26,490 nucleotides of DNA, taken from Bryobacteraceae bacterium (GTDB taxonomy: Bacteria; Acidobacteriota; Terriglobia; Bryobacterales; Bryobacteraceae). Positions 7,392-15,569 of this stretch are shown here, in pieces. Within the stretch, counting starts at the first letter, position 1; every line of letters begins with the position of its first letter. The notes below the pieces were generated by a model that saw only the letters and a program-made list of their open reading frames with translations, ran no database searches and was not told where the DNA came from. The stretch spans positions 1 to 26,490 of the forward strand of contig JASHQT010000532.1 of assembly GCA_030039005.1 (NCBI GenBank), in the 5' to 3' direction. The position numbers were made by a program, and so were the translations under genes.

Positions 7392-8576
7392 TCACGCGAG
7401 GATCTCCGCGTGCCGTCCGAGTTCAAAGCGTATGGGCAGCCTGGTAGGACCGTGCACGTGCAATGCCCGGCGCGGCTCCCAGGGATGGTCCAATGCGAGC
7501 TCAAACCGCTCGAAGCGCGCGAGCAGATCCGAGAGCGCTATGCGGGCCTCGAGACGAGACAGCGCCGCTCCCAAGCAAAAGTGAGCGCCGTGACCAAAAG
7601 CCAAGTGTCGATTCGGATCGCGTCCGACGTCGAAATGGGCCGGATCGGGAAACTGGCGCGGATCGCGGTTCGCGGATCCGATCACCGGCAGGATCAAGCT
7701 GCCGGCTGAAATCGCTTGGCCCCGCACTTGCACATCGTGGCGTTGGCGTGCGCAGCACCCACTGTACGGGCGAGCGGTAGCGGAGTACTTCCTCAATTGT
7801 CGAAGGCAGCAGCTCGGGTGCTGCGCGCAACCGCGCGAGTTGGCCGGGGTGCTCCAACAGACACAGGACAGCATTGTTGATCAGGTCGCTGCTGGTCTCC
7901 TGGCCGGCAACCACCAATAACTGCAAGAAGCCGAGGATATCCTGACGCGCGAGCCGCTCACCGTCAACTTCAGCCCGGATCAAAAGGGTGAAGAGATCGT
8001 CCCGCGGATTTCCGCGCCTGTGCTCGACCATCGCTCCCACATACTCGTCCATCTCGGCGGTAACCGCGGTGAAATCGCGCGCCGCTTCCTCGGCTTCCGG
8101 TCCGCCTAAGCGCGCATCGCTCAGCCGCAGAATCGTGTCGCTCCATCGCTTGTAACGGGCCATTCTTCCAAGGGAATGCCGATCATGCCCGCGATCACTT
8201 TCATTGGCAACGGCACCGAATAATCGATGGCAAGGTCCATCGCGCCCCGCGCCATTACGGGGTCTAGCAGCGAGCGCGACAAGTCGCGGATCTGCGGCTC
8301 CAGGCTCGCAATCATCCGCGGCGTGAACGCTTGGGAGATGAGGGAACGCAGTCTGGTATGCGCCGGCGGATCGGAGAAGATAAACCAATTGCGCGGCGCC
8401 GGCACGCGAGAGCTACAGGCTTCGTGATCACTGAGCGCCCATTTGACGCTGTCGTAGTCGAACAGCATCCAAGCATCGAAAGGAGGCGGCACGCGCAGTA
8501 CCGGTGACATGCCGCGCGGTTGATCGTAGGTTGGATAAGGGTTGCGGCGGACCTCCTCGGAAAACAGGCTCAGCAT
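7392..8576 (-). pseudogene. cytochrome P450 with two frameshifts
   Basis: The reading frame starts well: GGAGG lies 5 nt before the ATG at 8576-8574. It encodes MLSLFSEEVRRNPYPTYDQ and continues to IGIPLEEW. At 8158-8161 one base is missing (TGGCCC where TGGGCCC restores WARYKRW). The middle frame holds the I-helix (VVAGQETSSDLI) and the ExxR helix (IEEVLRYRSPVQ). An extra base near 7738-7742 shifts the frame again. The last frame holds the heme-binding loop FGHGAHFCLG with its ligand Cys and runs to TGA at 7392. Joined, the pieces give a full-length bacterial P450 of about 395 residues, similar to the CYP107-type monooxygenases. As written it cannot make an active enzyme. The neighbouring ADOP stub is also frameshifted, which favours real decay over isolated read errors. 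Confidence 0.85.
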
Positions 8577-8689
8577 GCGTTCCTCCGGTCGGGAGCATGT
8601 TAACCCGGCGGTCGCGCCAGACACAATCGTCCGCGGCGCGTAATGGCACTCGCGTTTACGGAATCAATAGGACCGGAACTCAGGCATGA

Positions 8690-8880
8690 GCTCGTGATCT
8701 CGTACGCGACCACCAGCCGGGAAGCGTTGTGGTAGGGCAGCGGCTGCAGCAGCGCCGCATCCACGAAAGCAAAAATCGCTGCACTCGCCGCGACTCCCAG
8801 CGCCAGCACCACGATGGCGGTACCCGCGAAGCCCGGGTTTTGGCGCAATTGGCGGACAGAAAGCGTAGGTCCTGCAGCAT
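8690..8880 (-). pseudogene. ADOP-type permease N-terminal remnant
   Basis: From the ATG at 8880 the frame reads MLQDLRF. The match then continues in another frame as SVRQLRQNPGFAGTAIV, LALGVAASAAIFAFVDA and LQPLPYHNASRLVVAYE. This is the first ~60 residues of the MacB/FtsX-like permeases called ADOP in Acidobacteria, which are normally about 800 residues with two such units. A single T is missing at about 8858-8862 (TTTCTGTC where TTTTCTGTC restores the frame). Similarity ends at about 8690, and the rest of the gene is gone. It begins 15 bp after the rlmB stop, so a deletion probably brought the stub next to the P450 pseudogene. Confidence 0.75.
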
Positions 8881-8894
8881 ATTTTCGAGACGAA

Positions 8895-9602
8895 TCATTT
8901 GGGATGCCGGCGGCGCCATTCAAAAAGTACGATGCCTGCCGCGACGGATACATTCAGCGACGCAATGGCGCCGGCCATGGGAATGCGAACCAAGGCGTCG
9001 CAATGCTTTTTGACCAGGTCGTGCAAACCGTGGCCTTCGCCGCCTAAGACGAATACGGTGGGAGCGGTGTAGCCGGTTTCGGTATAGAGCTGCCCGCCGC
9101 GCTCGTCCAGACCATAAATCCAAAAGCCGGCCTTCTTCAGTTCTTCAAGCGTCAGGTTGATATTTCCTACGCGCACTACGGGCAGGTGTTCGAGCGCTCC
9201 GGTCGCGGCCTTGGCGACGGTCTCCGTCAATCCGGCGGCGCGGCGTTCCGGGACGATCACAGCGTTCGCTCCGGCGGCGTGCGCGCTGCGGATAATCGCA
9301 CCGAGATTATGCGGGTCTTCCACGCCGTCCAACACAATCAGCAGGCGCGCGCCGGGAAGAACCTGGCTCAAATCCGCGTAGGAGTGCGCGGCGCCCACCG
9401 CGACTACGCCCTGGTGGGCGGCCGAATTCGCCAGGCGATCCAATGCCTCGCGCGGCTCAAAACGCAGGGCGATGGAGCGCTCGCGCGCCAGGTCGATGAT
9501 TTCCTGCAAGCGCGGCCCACCGGCGCCGCGCGCCACCAAGACGCGGTCAAACGCGCGTCGGGCCAGGAGGGCTTCGCGGACCGGATGGATTCCGGCGATC
9601 AC
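8895..9602 (-). CDS. rlmB: 23S rRNA (guanosine-2'-O)-methyltransferase, TrmH/SpoU family
   Basis: The protein has 235 residues, close to the usual size of RlmB. It methylates the ribose of a guanosine in 23S rRNA (G2251 in E. coli) using S-adenosylmethionine. The N-terminal ~75 residues (MIAGIHPVREALLARRAFDRVLVARG) match the L30e-like substrate-binding domain. The C-terminal SPOUT knot has its three motifs: DPHNLGAIIRSAHAAGA, FVLGGEGHGL and IPMAGAIASLNVSVAAGIVLFE, with the conserved Asn and Arg of motif 1 intact. The start is GTG at 9602-9600, because the nearby upstream ATG is out of frame and stops at once. No strong ribosome-binding site is seen. It is divergent from the MerR gene across 160 bp. 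Confidence 0.92.
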   Translation of the reverse strand: MIAGIHPVREALLARRAFDRVLVARGAGGPRLQEIIDLARERSIALRFEPREALDRLANSAAHQGVVAVGAAHSYADLSQVLPGARLLIVLDGVEDPHNLGAIIRSAHAAGANAVIVPERRAAGLTETVAKAATGALEHLPVVRVGNINLTLEELKKAGFWIYGLDERGGQLYTETGYTAPTVFVLGGEGHGLHDLVKKHCDALVRIPMAGAIASLNVSVAAGIVLFEWRRRHPK

Positions 9603-9761
9603 GGGACTTGGCAGCGGGCGCGCATTTTTTTCTTCGGTCTCCGGCGGGGGCGGCTGCCTGGGAGGATGCCGGCGCGTGGCGATGGGTGCGGAACGCTTCG
9701 TAGACTTCAGTGTAAAAAAATCGTCGAGAATTGTTCAATGGTCTGCTAAAATGTCGGAAGC

Positions 9762-10163
9762 ATGCGCGAGCCGGCCGCCGGAGGACTTGGTCCGGAGATT
9801 CCCGATAAGCTATATTTCCGCATCGGCGAGGTCAGCCGCCTAGCGGGAATCAAGCCTTACGTCCTGCGTTTCTGGGAGACGGAGTTTTCCTCGCTGGGAC
9901 CGAAGAAGTCGGGTAAGGGGCATCGCCTGTACCGGCGCAAGGACGTGGAGCTGGTCCTGGAGATCAAGCAATTGCTCTACGAAAAGCGCTACACCATTGA
10001 GGGCGCGCGAAAGTATTTAGATTCCCGCGCGCGAGAAGCGGCTCCGCGATCCAGCGAGACGGCGGGGAAACTCATGCGCCAAGAAGCGATGTTCGGCGAA
10101 GCGGGTCCGGCGCTCGAAGCCATCCGGAAAGAACTCGCTGAAATCCTAGAATTGCTTAGCTAG
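9762..10163 (+). CDS. MerR-family transcriptional regulator
   Basis: The protein has 133 residues. A MerR winged helix lies at about residues 17-85: [20 protein letters not shown], then [23 protein letters not shown] and [18 protein letters not shown]. The remaining residues form a helical, charged tail without the cysteines of metal-sensing MerR proteins. It belongs to the short MerR group found near pheT/ihfA in many bacteria, whose effector is not established. It precedes the motility genes on the same strand but is separated from flbD by 175 bp with a hairpin, so it is probably a separate transcript. Confidence 0.85.
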   Translation: MREPAAGGLGPEIPDKLYFRIGEVSRLAGIKPYVLRFWETEFSSLGPKKSGKGHRLYRRKDVELVLEIKQLLYEKRYTIEGARKYLDSRAREAAPRSSETAGKLMRQEAMFGEAGPALEAIRKELAEILELLS

Positions 10164-10170
10164 ATGACCT

Positions 10171-10193
10171 GCTGAGCCAGCGCTTCGCTCAGC
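10171..10193 (+). terminator. hairpin after the merR gene
   Basis: GCTGAGC (10171-10177) and GCTCAGC (10187-10193) form a perfect 7-bp stem around a 9-nt loop, 8 nt after the MerR stop codon. It lacks a U-tract. The rest of the gap to 10338 shows no gene and no clear promoter. Confidence 0.4.
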
Positions 10194-10338
10194 CAAATCC
10201 CACTCTCATACAAGCGCTCCTTGCGCCGATAAGCCAATTAAAAGCGAGCGTTATGACGCACCCCGCGCCTCGCGTAGAACCCGATGCATGGATCGGTGCG
10301 CCGGTTTGATCGCCGGCTGCCGCTCCGGGAAGGATGGC

Positions 10339-10542
10339 ATGATCCGGCTCACGCGCATCAATCGCGTTCCGTTGGTTCTCAACTCGGATCTGATCGAGCA
10401 TGTGGAGGCGACGCCGGATACCGTGATCACGCTGACCAGCGGTCAGAAACTGGTGGTTCTGGAATCGGCCGAGGAGGTGATTGAAAAGGTCATCGAGTTT
10501 CGCCGCGCGATCGCGCAGCCACCGGCGCTGGCTGCCCGGTGA
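10339..10542 (+). CDS. flbD: flagellar protein FlbD
   Basis: The protein has 67 residues from the ATG at 10339, which is preceded by GGAAGGA. The family signature is clear: MIRLTRINRVPLVLNSDLIE, HVEATPDTVITLTSGQKLVV, then ESAEEVIEKVIEFRR. FlbD-type small proteins sit in flagellar operons next to motA, and their exact function is not settled. The frame extends upstream to 10288, but those residues do not match the family and lack a better ribosome-binding site. It is followed 46 bp later by motA, which suggests one operon. Confidence 0.9.
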   Translation: MIRLTRINRVPLVLNSDLIEHVEATPDTVITLTSGQKLVVLESAEEVIEKVIEFRRAIAQPPALAAR

Positions 10543-10588
10543 GAGGATGGATGGCTCCTCACGACCAGTTCCACGCAAGTAGAACCAT

Positions 10589-11452
10589 ATGGCCACTTCA
10601 GCCCAGCCTGTGACCAGCGCCGCCCAGGCGCGCGCGGTCCCTTCCAAACCCAAGCTTCTGCGTCCCGATGCCGCTACCCTCGCCGGGTTGATCTTGGCCT
10701 TTGGCGGGATTTTGGGCGGATTGATCATGGAAGGCGGCAAGCTAAGGGACGTCGCGCAGATTACCGCCGCGATGATTGTCTTGGGGGGCACCTGCGGCGC
10801 GGTGATGGTCAGCACGCCGACGCGCATGTTGGCGGCCGCGGTGCGGCGGCTGGGGCACGTGATTGTGGACCCAGGGCAGCCCCCCGAAGCCGTGATCGAC
10901 GAATTGATTCGCTACGCCACTGCGGCGCGGCGCAATGGCCTGGTGTCGCTCGAAAACGACGCCATGCAGATTCGGAATCCGTTCCTGCAAAAGGCGCTGA
11001 TGCTGGCCGTGGACGGAACGGACCTACAGGAAATCCGCGGCATGATGCAACTCGAAATCGAGCTGGCCGAGCGCCAGGCCTTTGCCGAAGCCAGGGTATT
11101 TGAAGCCGCGGGCGGCTATTCGCCCACCATCGGAATTATCGGCGCCGTGCTGGGCCTGATCCAGGTAATGAAGAACTTGGCCAACATCGACGAGGTGGGG
11201 CACGGCATCGCCGTGGCCTTCGTCGCCACCGTGTACGGCGTGGGATTGGCGAACATCGTGCTGCTGCCGGCCGCGACCAAGATCAAGGCGCGGGTCGACA
11301 ATGAAACGGCGCTGAAGGAGATGATGCTCGAAGGAGTGGTGGGGATCGTGGAGGGAATGAACCCCAAGATCATTCGTCAGAAGCTGGAAGCTTACCAACA
11401 CAATCGGAAGAAGGCGGCGATCCCCGCTGCCACGCCGCGTCCTCTAGCGTAG
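10589..11452 (+). CDS. motA: flagellar motor stator protein MotA
   Basis: The protein has 287 residues with four membrane segments: TLAGLILAFGGILGGLIM (about 29-46), ITAAMIVLGGTCGAVMVS (about 58-75), SPTIGIIGAVLGLIQVM (about 178-194) and GIAVAFVATVYGVGLANIVL (about 207-226). The proline-containing third segment and the cytoplasmic loop with NPFLQKALMLAVDG and ERQAFAEARVFEAAGGYSP match MotA/PomA. With MotB it forms the ion channel that drives the flagellar rotor. The N-terminal 28 residues before the first membrane helix are Ala/Pro-rich and longer than usual. The motB start lies 11 bp after its stop, which implies co-translation. Confidence 0.95.
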   Translation: MATSAQPVTSAAQARAVPSKPKLLRPDAATLAGLILAFGGILGGLIMEGGKLRDVAQITAAMIVLGGTCGAVMVSTPTRMLAAAVRRLGHVIVDPGQPPEAVIDELIRYATAARRNGLVSLENDAMQIRNPFLQKALMLAVDGTDLQEIRGMMQLEIELAERQAFAEARVFEAAGGYSPTIGIIGAVLGLIQVMKNLANIDEVGHGIAVAFVATVYGVGLANIVLLPAATKIKARVDNETALKEMMLEGVVGIVEGMNPKIIRQKLEAYQHNRKKAAIPAATPRPLA

Positions 11453-11463
11453 GAAACGTCAGC

Positions 11464-12228
11464 ATGCGCAAAGTTCGACAGCCCGGCCCCAGTCACGAGC
11501 GCTGGCTGGTTTCTTACGCCGATTTCATTACGCTGCTGTTCGCGTTCTTCGTGGTCATGTTCGCCACCGCGCAAACCGACAACGCCAAGGCGCGAGCCGT
11601 GTCCGAATCGGTCACCAAGGCCTTGCAAGGCGGCGACTCGTTCAAGGCCGCATTCGCCATGCTGCTGGGCGGTACGCGCGATGCGCATGGGCACGGTATT
11701 GCGCAGCGTCCGGCGCCGCCGGGTCAAAAGTTGAGCGTCGGCGATAACAACGGCCTGACTTTAGCTCAGCTGATGCCGGTGTTGACGCAGGCGCTACAGC
11801 AGGAGATCCAAAGCGGACGGCTGTCTCTCCGCATGACCGGCCGCGGCCTCACCATCAGCTTCACGCAAACCGCGCTGTTTCCTTCCGGCGAGGACGAGAT
11901 CGCACCCGATTTCTATCCCACAATCCAAAAGATCTCCGACGCGATGAACCAGGTAAAGAATCCGGCGCGGGCGGAGGGCCATACCGATTCGGTTCCCATC
12001 CACAACTCGCGTTTTCGCAGCAATTGGGAGCTTTCCGCGGCGCGCAGCATCGCGCTGGTAGAACTGCTCACCAAATACGGCGTCGCGCGCGAGCGCTTGT
12101 CCATCGCCGGATATGCCGACACCGCGCCCATCGAAAACAACGATACCGAAGAGGGGCGCCAAAAAAACCGGCGCGTCGATATCGTGCTTTTGAATGAGGC
12201 GGCCGCCAAGGGGGAGCCGGACCGCTAA
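11464..12228 (+). CDS. motB: flagellar motor stator protein MotB
   Basis: The protein has 254 residues. A short cytoplasmic tail is followed by one membrane helix, HERWLVSYADFITLLFAFFV. It contains Asp20, the ion-carrying residue of MotB proteins. The periplasmic C-terminal domain is OmpA-like and binds peptidoglycan: AEGHTDSVPI, WELSAARSIALVELL and KNRRVDIVLL are the standard motifs. A linker at about 60-110 should hold the plug. AGGAAA lies 8 nt before the ATG. Whether protons or sodium drive it cannot be read with confidence. It is the last gene of the flbD-motA-motB group and converges on rnc. Confidence 0.95.
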   Translation: MRKVRQPGPSHERWLVSYADFITLLFAFFVVMFATAQTDNAKARAVSESVTKALQGGDSFKAAFAMLLGGTRDAHGHGIAQRPAPPGQKLSVGDNNGLTLAQLMPVLTQALQQEIQSGRLSLRMTGRGLTISFTQTALFPSGEDEIAPDFYPTIQKISDAMNQVKNPARAEGHTDSVPIHNSRFRSNWELSAARSIALVELLTKYGVARERLSIAGYADTAPIENNDTEEGRQKNRRVDIVLLNEAAAKGEPDR

Positions 12229-12267
12229 GGGAAGCGTGTCAAGCGAGACGTGTCCAGGAGTGACGCG

Positions 12268-12993
12268 CTAATGCCCCAGCCCTTCCAGCCGCTGGAGAAT
12301 TTGTTGAGCGGCCTTTTGGCCGGCGCTTTTCTTCGACATGCCTTCGGCGCGGCTCACCCACTCGCGGCCCACGCGCACCTCCACCAGGAAAGTTTTGGCG
12401 TGTTCGGGTCCGCGCTCTTCGACGATGGCGTATCGCGGCTGGGGGAGCCTGCGGGACTGGGCCAACTCCTGCAAGGCACTTTTGTAATCGGTAGCGAGCG
12501 ATTCGTCGGCGCCCGGCGAGTCCTCACCGATGATGTGGTGGAGGATAAAACGCCGCGCGGGCTCCATGCCGCCGTCCAAATACAAAGCCGCGATCAAGGC
12601 TTCCACGGCGTTGGCGAGCAGCGCTTTTTTCTCGCGGCCGCCGCTCATTTCCTCACCGCGGCCGAGCAACAGATAGTCGCCCAAGCGCAGCCGCACGGCT
12701 ACTTCATGCAGATGCGAAGCGCTGACCAAATGGGCTTTCAGCTTAGAGAGGCGGCCTTCGGGATAAGCAGGATGCGCGGCGAGCAAGGCATCGCTTACCA
12801 CGAAGCCGAGAATGGCATCGCCCAGGAATTCAAGCTGTTCGTTATCGGATGCGCTTGCGGCGTCCAGGTTCTTCTCTTGGATACTGGAGCGGTGGGTCAA
12901 GGCGCGAGCCAGGAGGTCCCGGCCCGCAAACCGATACCCGAGCGCTGCCTGCAGCGCTTCCGATTCCACTTCGACGGCGTTACGCCGTTCCAT
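12268..12993 (-). CDS. rnc: ribonuclease III
   Basis: The protein has 241 residues and cleaves double-stranded RNA in rRNA maturation and mRNA turnover. The RNase III signature NEQLEFLGDAIL carries catalytic Glu55 and Asp59. In the second metal-binding motif, LLANAVEALIAALYLDGG, Glu131 is kept, but the residue equivalent to E. coli Asp114 is Asn128 (codon AAC). From memory, Asn also occurs at this place in RNase III of other phyla, such as GNAFEA in Bacteroidetes, so it need not inactivate the enzyme. The C-terminal double-stranded RNA-binding domain (about 168-240) is complete and ends in MSKKSAGQKAAQQILQRL. It lies 20 bp downstream of the TPR gene and is probably co-transcribed with it. Confidence 0.95.
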   Translation of the reverse strand: MERRNAVEVESEALQAALGYRFAGRDLLARALTHRSSIQEKNLDAASASDNEQLEFLGDAILGFVVSDALLAAHPAYPEGRLSKLKAHLVSASHLHEVAVRLRLGDYLLLGRGEEMSGGREKKALLANAVEALIAALYLDGGMEPARRFILHHIIGEDSPGADESLATDYKSALQELAQSRRLPQPRYAIVEERGPEHAKTFLVEVRVGREWVSRAEGMSKKSAGQKAAQQILQRLEGLGH

Positions 12994-13013
12994 GCCGCGG
13001 CGTTGGGTCCGAT

Positions 13014-13844
13014 CTAGTGCGCCGGAGGCGCAGAGTTGGCGGGCGCTGCCGAACCCGCTGCAGGCGCTGCGGCGCCAGCCGGATGGGCGGCTTTCGCCTT
13101 GGCGATCTCGGCCTTGAAGTTCTGTGCGACGGTCTTGATCTGGTCGGGAACGTTGGGCGTGTTGATAGCCTTGTCGAGGGTGTAATTGGCGTCGTCCAGC
13201 TTGCCCTGACTCATGTAGACCTGCGCCAGGCGCACCAGAGTGGCCGAATTGGGAGTAGATTCGATGGCCAAAGATTGCTTATAGTTGGTCGCGGCGCCGT
13301 CATAGTTCTTCCGCAAATTATCGGCCATGGCGAGTGCGACGTAACCCTGGGCCTGCATATCCTTGCGGTAGTTCTCCCAATCTGCGTCCGGAACATCGGC
13401 CCGGGGTTTCGGCACGGTTTTGGCGGCTTCGATCCCGTCCTTAGCCCATTTGTCGACCTTGGCGAGCTGGTCGTCTTTGTCCAGATCGTTCTCGCGGGTG
13501 TGGCGTGCCGTTTCCGACGCCAGAGTGACGAGCGCGAAGGCGTTCTTCGGATCCGCCTTCAGCAGACGATCTCCGTAAAAAACAATCTGGGTGTAGTCAC
13601 CCTTCTGCTCTTCGAGCTGCACGGCCATCTGGAGGAGCGGCACCTTAAACTCGGTGTCGGCGAAATTCTCCAGAACACTCTCGATGGCTTTGATCTTATC
13701 GTCGGGCGTGGCCGCCGTCTGGACGGCTAGAATGGCCTGCTGCTCCTTCTGCGATTTCACTTTCTGCGCCCGCAGTGGCGAAACGCCGAGCGCGAAAGCG
13801 GCGATCCCAATGAATGCCGCAAGGTTTACAAAATCTCGTTTCAT
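13014..13844 (-). CDS. secreted tetratricopeptide-repeat protein
   Basis: The protein has 276 residues with a signal peptide (MKRDFVNLAAFIGIAAFALG, cleavage near PLRAQ). The mature part is helical with TPR-like repeats. The clearest are KNAFALVTLASETA, AQGYVALAMADNLRKNYDGA and ATLVRLAQVYMSQGKLDDAN. The C-terminal ~25 residues are an Ala/Pro/Ser-rich low-complexity tail. AGGAG lies 6 nt before the ATG at 13844, so the start is well supported. Proteins of this form scaffold periplasmic interactions; no specific partner can be named. It lies between another TPR protein and rnc on the same strand. Confidence 0.75.
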   Translation of the reverse strand: MKRDFVNLAAFIGIAAFALGVSPLRAQKVKSQKEQQAILAVQTAATPDDKIKAIESVLENFADTEFKVPLLQMAVQLEEQKGDYTQIVFYGDRLLKADPKNAFALVTLASETARHTRENDLDKDDQLAKVDKWAKDGIEAAKTVPKPRADVPDADWENYRKDMQAQGYVALAMADNLRKNYDGAATNYKQSLAIESTPNSATLVRLAQVYMSQGKLDDANYTLDKAINTPNVPDQIKTVAQNFKAEIAKAKAAHPAGAAAPAAGSAAPANSAPPAH

Positions 13845-13901
13845 CGTTGCTCCTAAAGTTTAAAAATTCTTCTGACGACGCTTTGGAACTCGCCGCTCGG
13901 T

Positions 13902-15392
13902 TCAACGTTGAAAGGGCTGAGCGAGTCCTTTCTGAGCGGCGGTTTTCACCTGCTCGGGCGCTCCCGGCACCGCCAGCGCGGCGCGATAGTTCTTCTCCGC
14001 CTGCTCACGCTCGCCGGCCGCATCCGAGAGCCGGCCCAGATACAGATACGCCCACGACCTGGTTTCATCATCCGGCGACATCTGCAAAGTCTTCTCGAAA
14101 AGCTTCTCCGCCAACTCCGGATTGCGATCGAGCGCCGCAATGCGCGCCAATCCATAATAAGCCCTGGCGTGGACGGAATTCTCGCCGGGCTCCTCCAGGA
14201 CCTTTTGATAGCCGGCCCGCGCCGCCGGGAGATTCCGATCGGCGTACTGATTTTCCGCCTCGGCCAGCGTTTTGGCCGACGGGCTCAAGACCGGGGGCGG
14301 AGGGGCCGGCGCCTCCCGGATTGCATGAACGGGAGCTTCCGCGGCGAACTGGACTCTCTGCAAGCGCCGGTCTTCCCGCTCCAGATCGATGTGGCCGAGC
14401 AGATCGGGGAAGTAGTTTCGCAGGGACTCCGGCTGCTTCTCATAAACGGCCAGCCCCTCGGCCAGGGCCGGTACCAGCACGAATCCCTGGGTCAGCGACT
14501 CACTCACCAGCGCCTGCCGTTTGGCAGCACTCGCCAGGCGGCTTTCCACGGCTTTTATCACGCACTCGGTGGCCAGCAGCATGAAGTCATTTTTGTAGGA
14601 GACATCCAGGGCCGGCGCCGGCTGCGCGTAATCGGCCAGCGCTTTATCGCGGCCCCATTGGTCGAAATACCGCAGCGAGAGCGGGTCCAGCAGATAATGC
14701 AAATAGGCGTGCCGGATCTCGTCGAGTTGCGGCTGGGGCGAAGGCGTGACCACCACGTAATAATTATCCGCGTAGCTTCGCGTTTGTACCTGATTCGGCG
14801 GCCCCAGCAGATTCAGATACACCTGGAAGCGGCGTCCACGAAAGCCACTGGTGGGATTGCGCAGGTACGCGTTGGCCTGTAACACCGCCTGCACCACCCC
14901 GGTGTGATAGGCCTCAATCGCGGCCTCCAGATCGGGCTGGACCTGTTTCCAAAGCTCATGTATACCGGCTTCCCGATAGAACCCGGCGATCAGTTCATTG
15001 AGGCCATCCAGCTTGCGAACGTCCGGGGGGACTTCCTGGGGCTCCATCCAAAACTGAAAATCGGGCGGCCCTTGGAGCGAAAGCGCGAAAGAGATGTACT
15101 GGTCCAGGTCCGCTTCGGGGTCTTCCTGGTGGTGATCGGCCAGGAACTTTTTCAGGGCGTCCACCGACGCAAGATGCCCTTTCACGATGGCGTCTCGAAC
15201 CTGGTTGCGCACCGGCGACTGGGCGCTGTAGTCGACATTGGGGTCATAGCGGGCGGCATCGATGCCAGCGATGACGGTGAATAGCGCTTCGCTACCGTCC
15301 AGTTGACCCTGCTGAGTCTGCTGCTGCGCCACCAGCAGGGAAGGCGGGACGAGCGCGGCGAGGCAAGCGGCGAATGCGAACAGGCGTACCAA
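13902..15392 (-). CDS. secreted protein with degenerate zincin-like motif and C-terminal TPRs
   Basis: The protein has 496 residues. The start is TTG at 15392-15390, giving a signal peptide (MVRLFAFAACLAALVPPSLL, then VAQQQ); no ATG or ribosome-binding site does better. The middle region (about 110-345) contains EIRHAYLHYLLDPLSLRY, where H228-A-Y-L-H232 sits where zinc proteases have HExxH. The catalytic Glu is replaced by Ala229, so it is probably not an active protease. Residues ~360-490 hold at least three TPRs (LAEAENQYADRNLPAARAGY, RAYYGLARIAALDRNPELAE, SWAYLYLGRLSDAAGEREQA). The overall architecture resembles acidobacterial periplasmic TPR proteins of unknown role. The stop codon lies within the palindrome TTCAACGTTGAA (13901-13912). 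Confidence 0.7.
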   Translation of the reverse strand: MVRLFAFAACLAALVPPSLLVAQQQTQQGQLDGSEALFTVIAGIDAARYDPNVDYSAQSPVRNQVRDAIVKGHLASVDALKKFLADHHQEDPEADLDQYISFALSLQGPPDFQFWMEPQEVPPDVRKLDGLNELIAGFYREAGIHELWKQVQPDLEAAIEAYHTGVVQAVLQANAYLRNPTSGFRGRRFQVYLNLLGPPNQVQTRSYADNYYVVVTPSPQPQLDEIRHAYLHYLLDPLSLRYFDQWGRDKALADYAQPAPALDVSYKNDFMLLATECVIKAVESRLASAAKRQALVSESLTQGFVLVPALAEGLAVYEKQPESLRNYFPDLLGHIDLEREDRRLQRVQFAAEAPVHAIREAPAPPPPVLSPSAKTLAEAENQYADRNLPAARAGYQKVLEEPGENSVHARAYYGLARIAALDRNPELAEKLFEKTLQMSPDDETRSWAYLYLGRLSDAAGEREQAEKNYRAALAVPGAPEQVKTAAQKGLAQPFQR

Positions 15393-15444
15393 AGCTGGTC
15401 TTATTGTAATCGTTGGAGGGGCCGGGTTGACACTGGGCGGAGCG

Positions 15445-15526
15445 ACCCAACGCTGGGTGTTCCGGAATCCGCTTGCTCACGCGCGCGGCTCAGAAGCGCA
15501 GGCTCGCCTGTTCAGGCAGTTGCTGA
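15445..15526. repeat. structured intergenic region with nested inverted repeats
   Basis: Three inverted repeats are packed in the 177-bp gap after mnmE: ACCCA/TGGGT (15445-15449 with 15454-15458), GCTCAG/CTGAGC (15486-15491 with 15521-15526) and, inside that, GCCTG-TT-CAGGC (15504-15515). The segment GCTTGCTCACGCGCGCGGCT at 15471-15490 looks like dispersed intergenic repeats I associate with Solibacter-type genomes, which is an unverified memory. It may act as a terminator or attenuator between mnmE and the TPR genes. The gap contains no gene that I can see. Confidence 0.4.
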
Positions 15527-15569
15527 GCAGCGACCGTGAGGGAGACGGTTGCTTGTGGCTCTTCAAGAG

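Noticed and set aside
12250..15284. Long plus-strand frames opposite rnc and the two TPR genes
   Set aside because: They are antisense shadows of well-supported minus-strand genes, with skewed composition and no domains.
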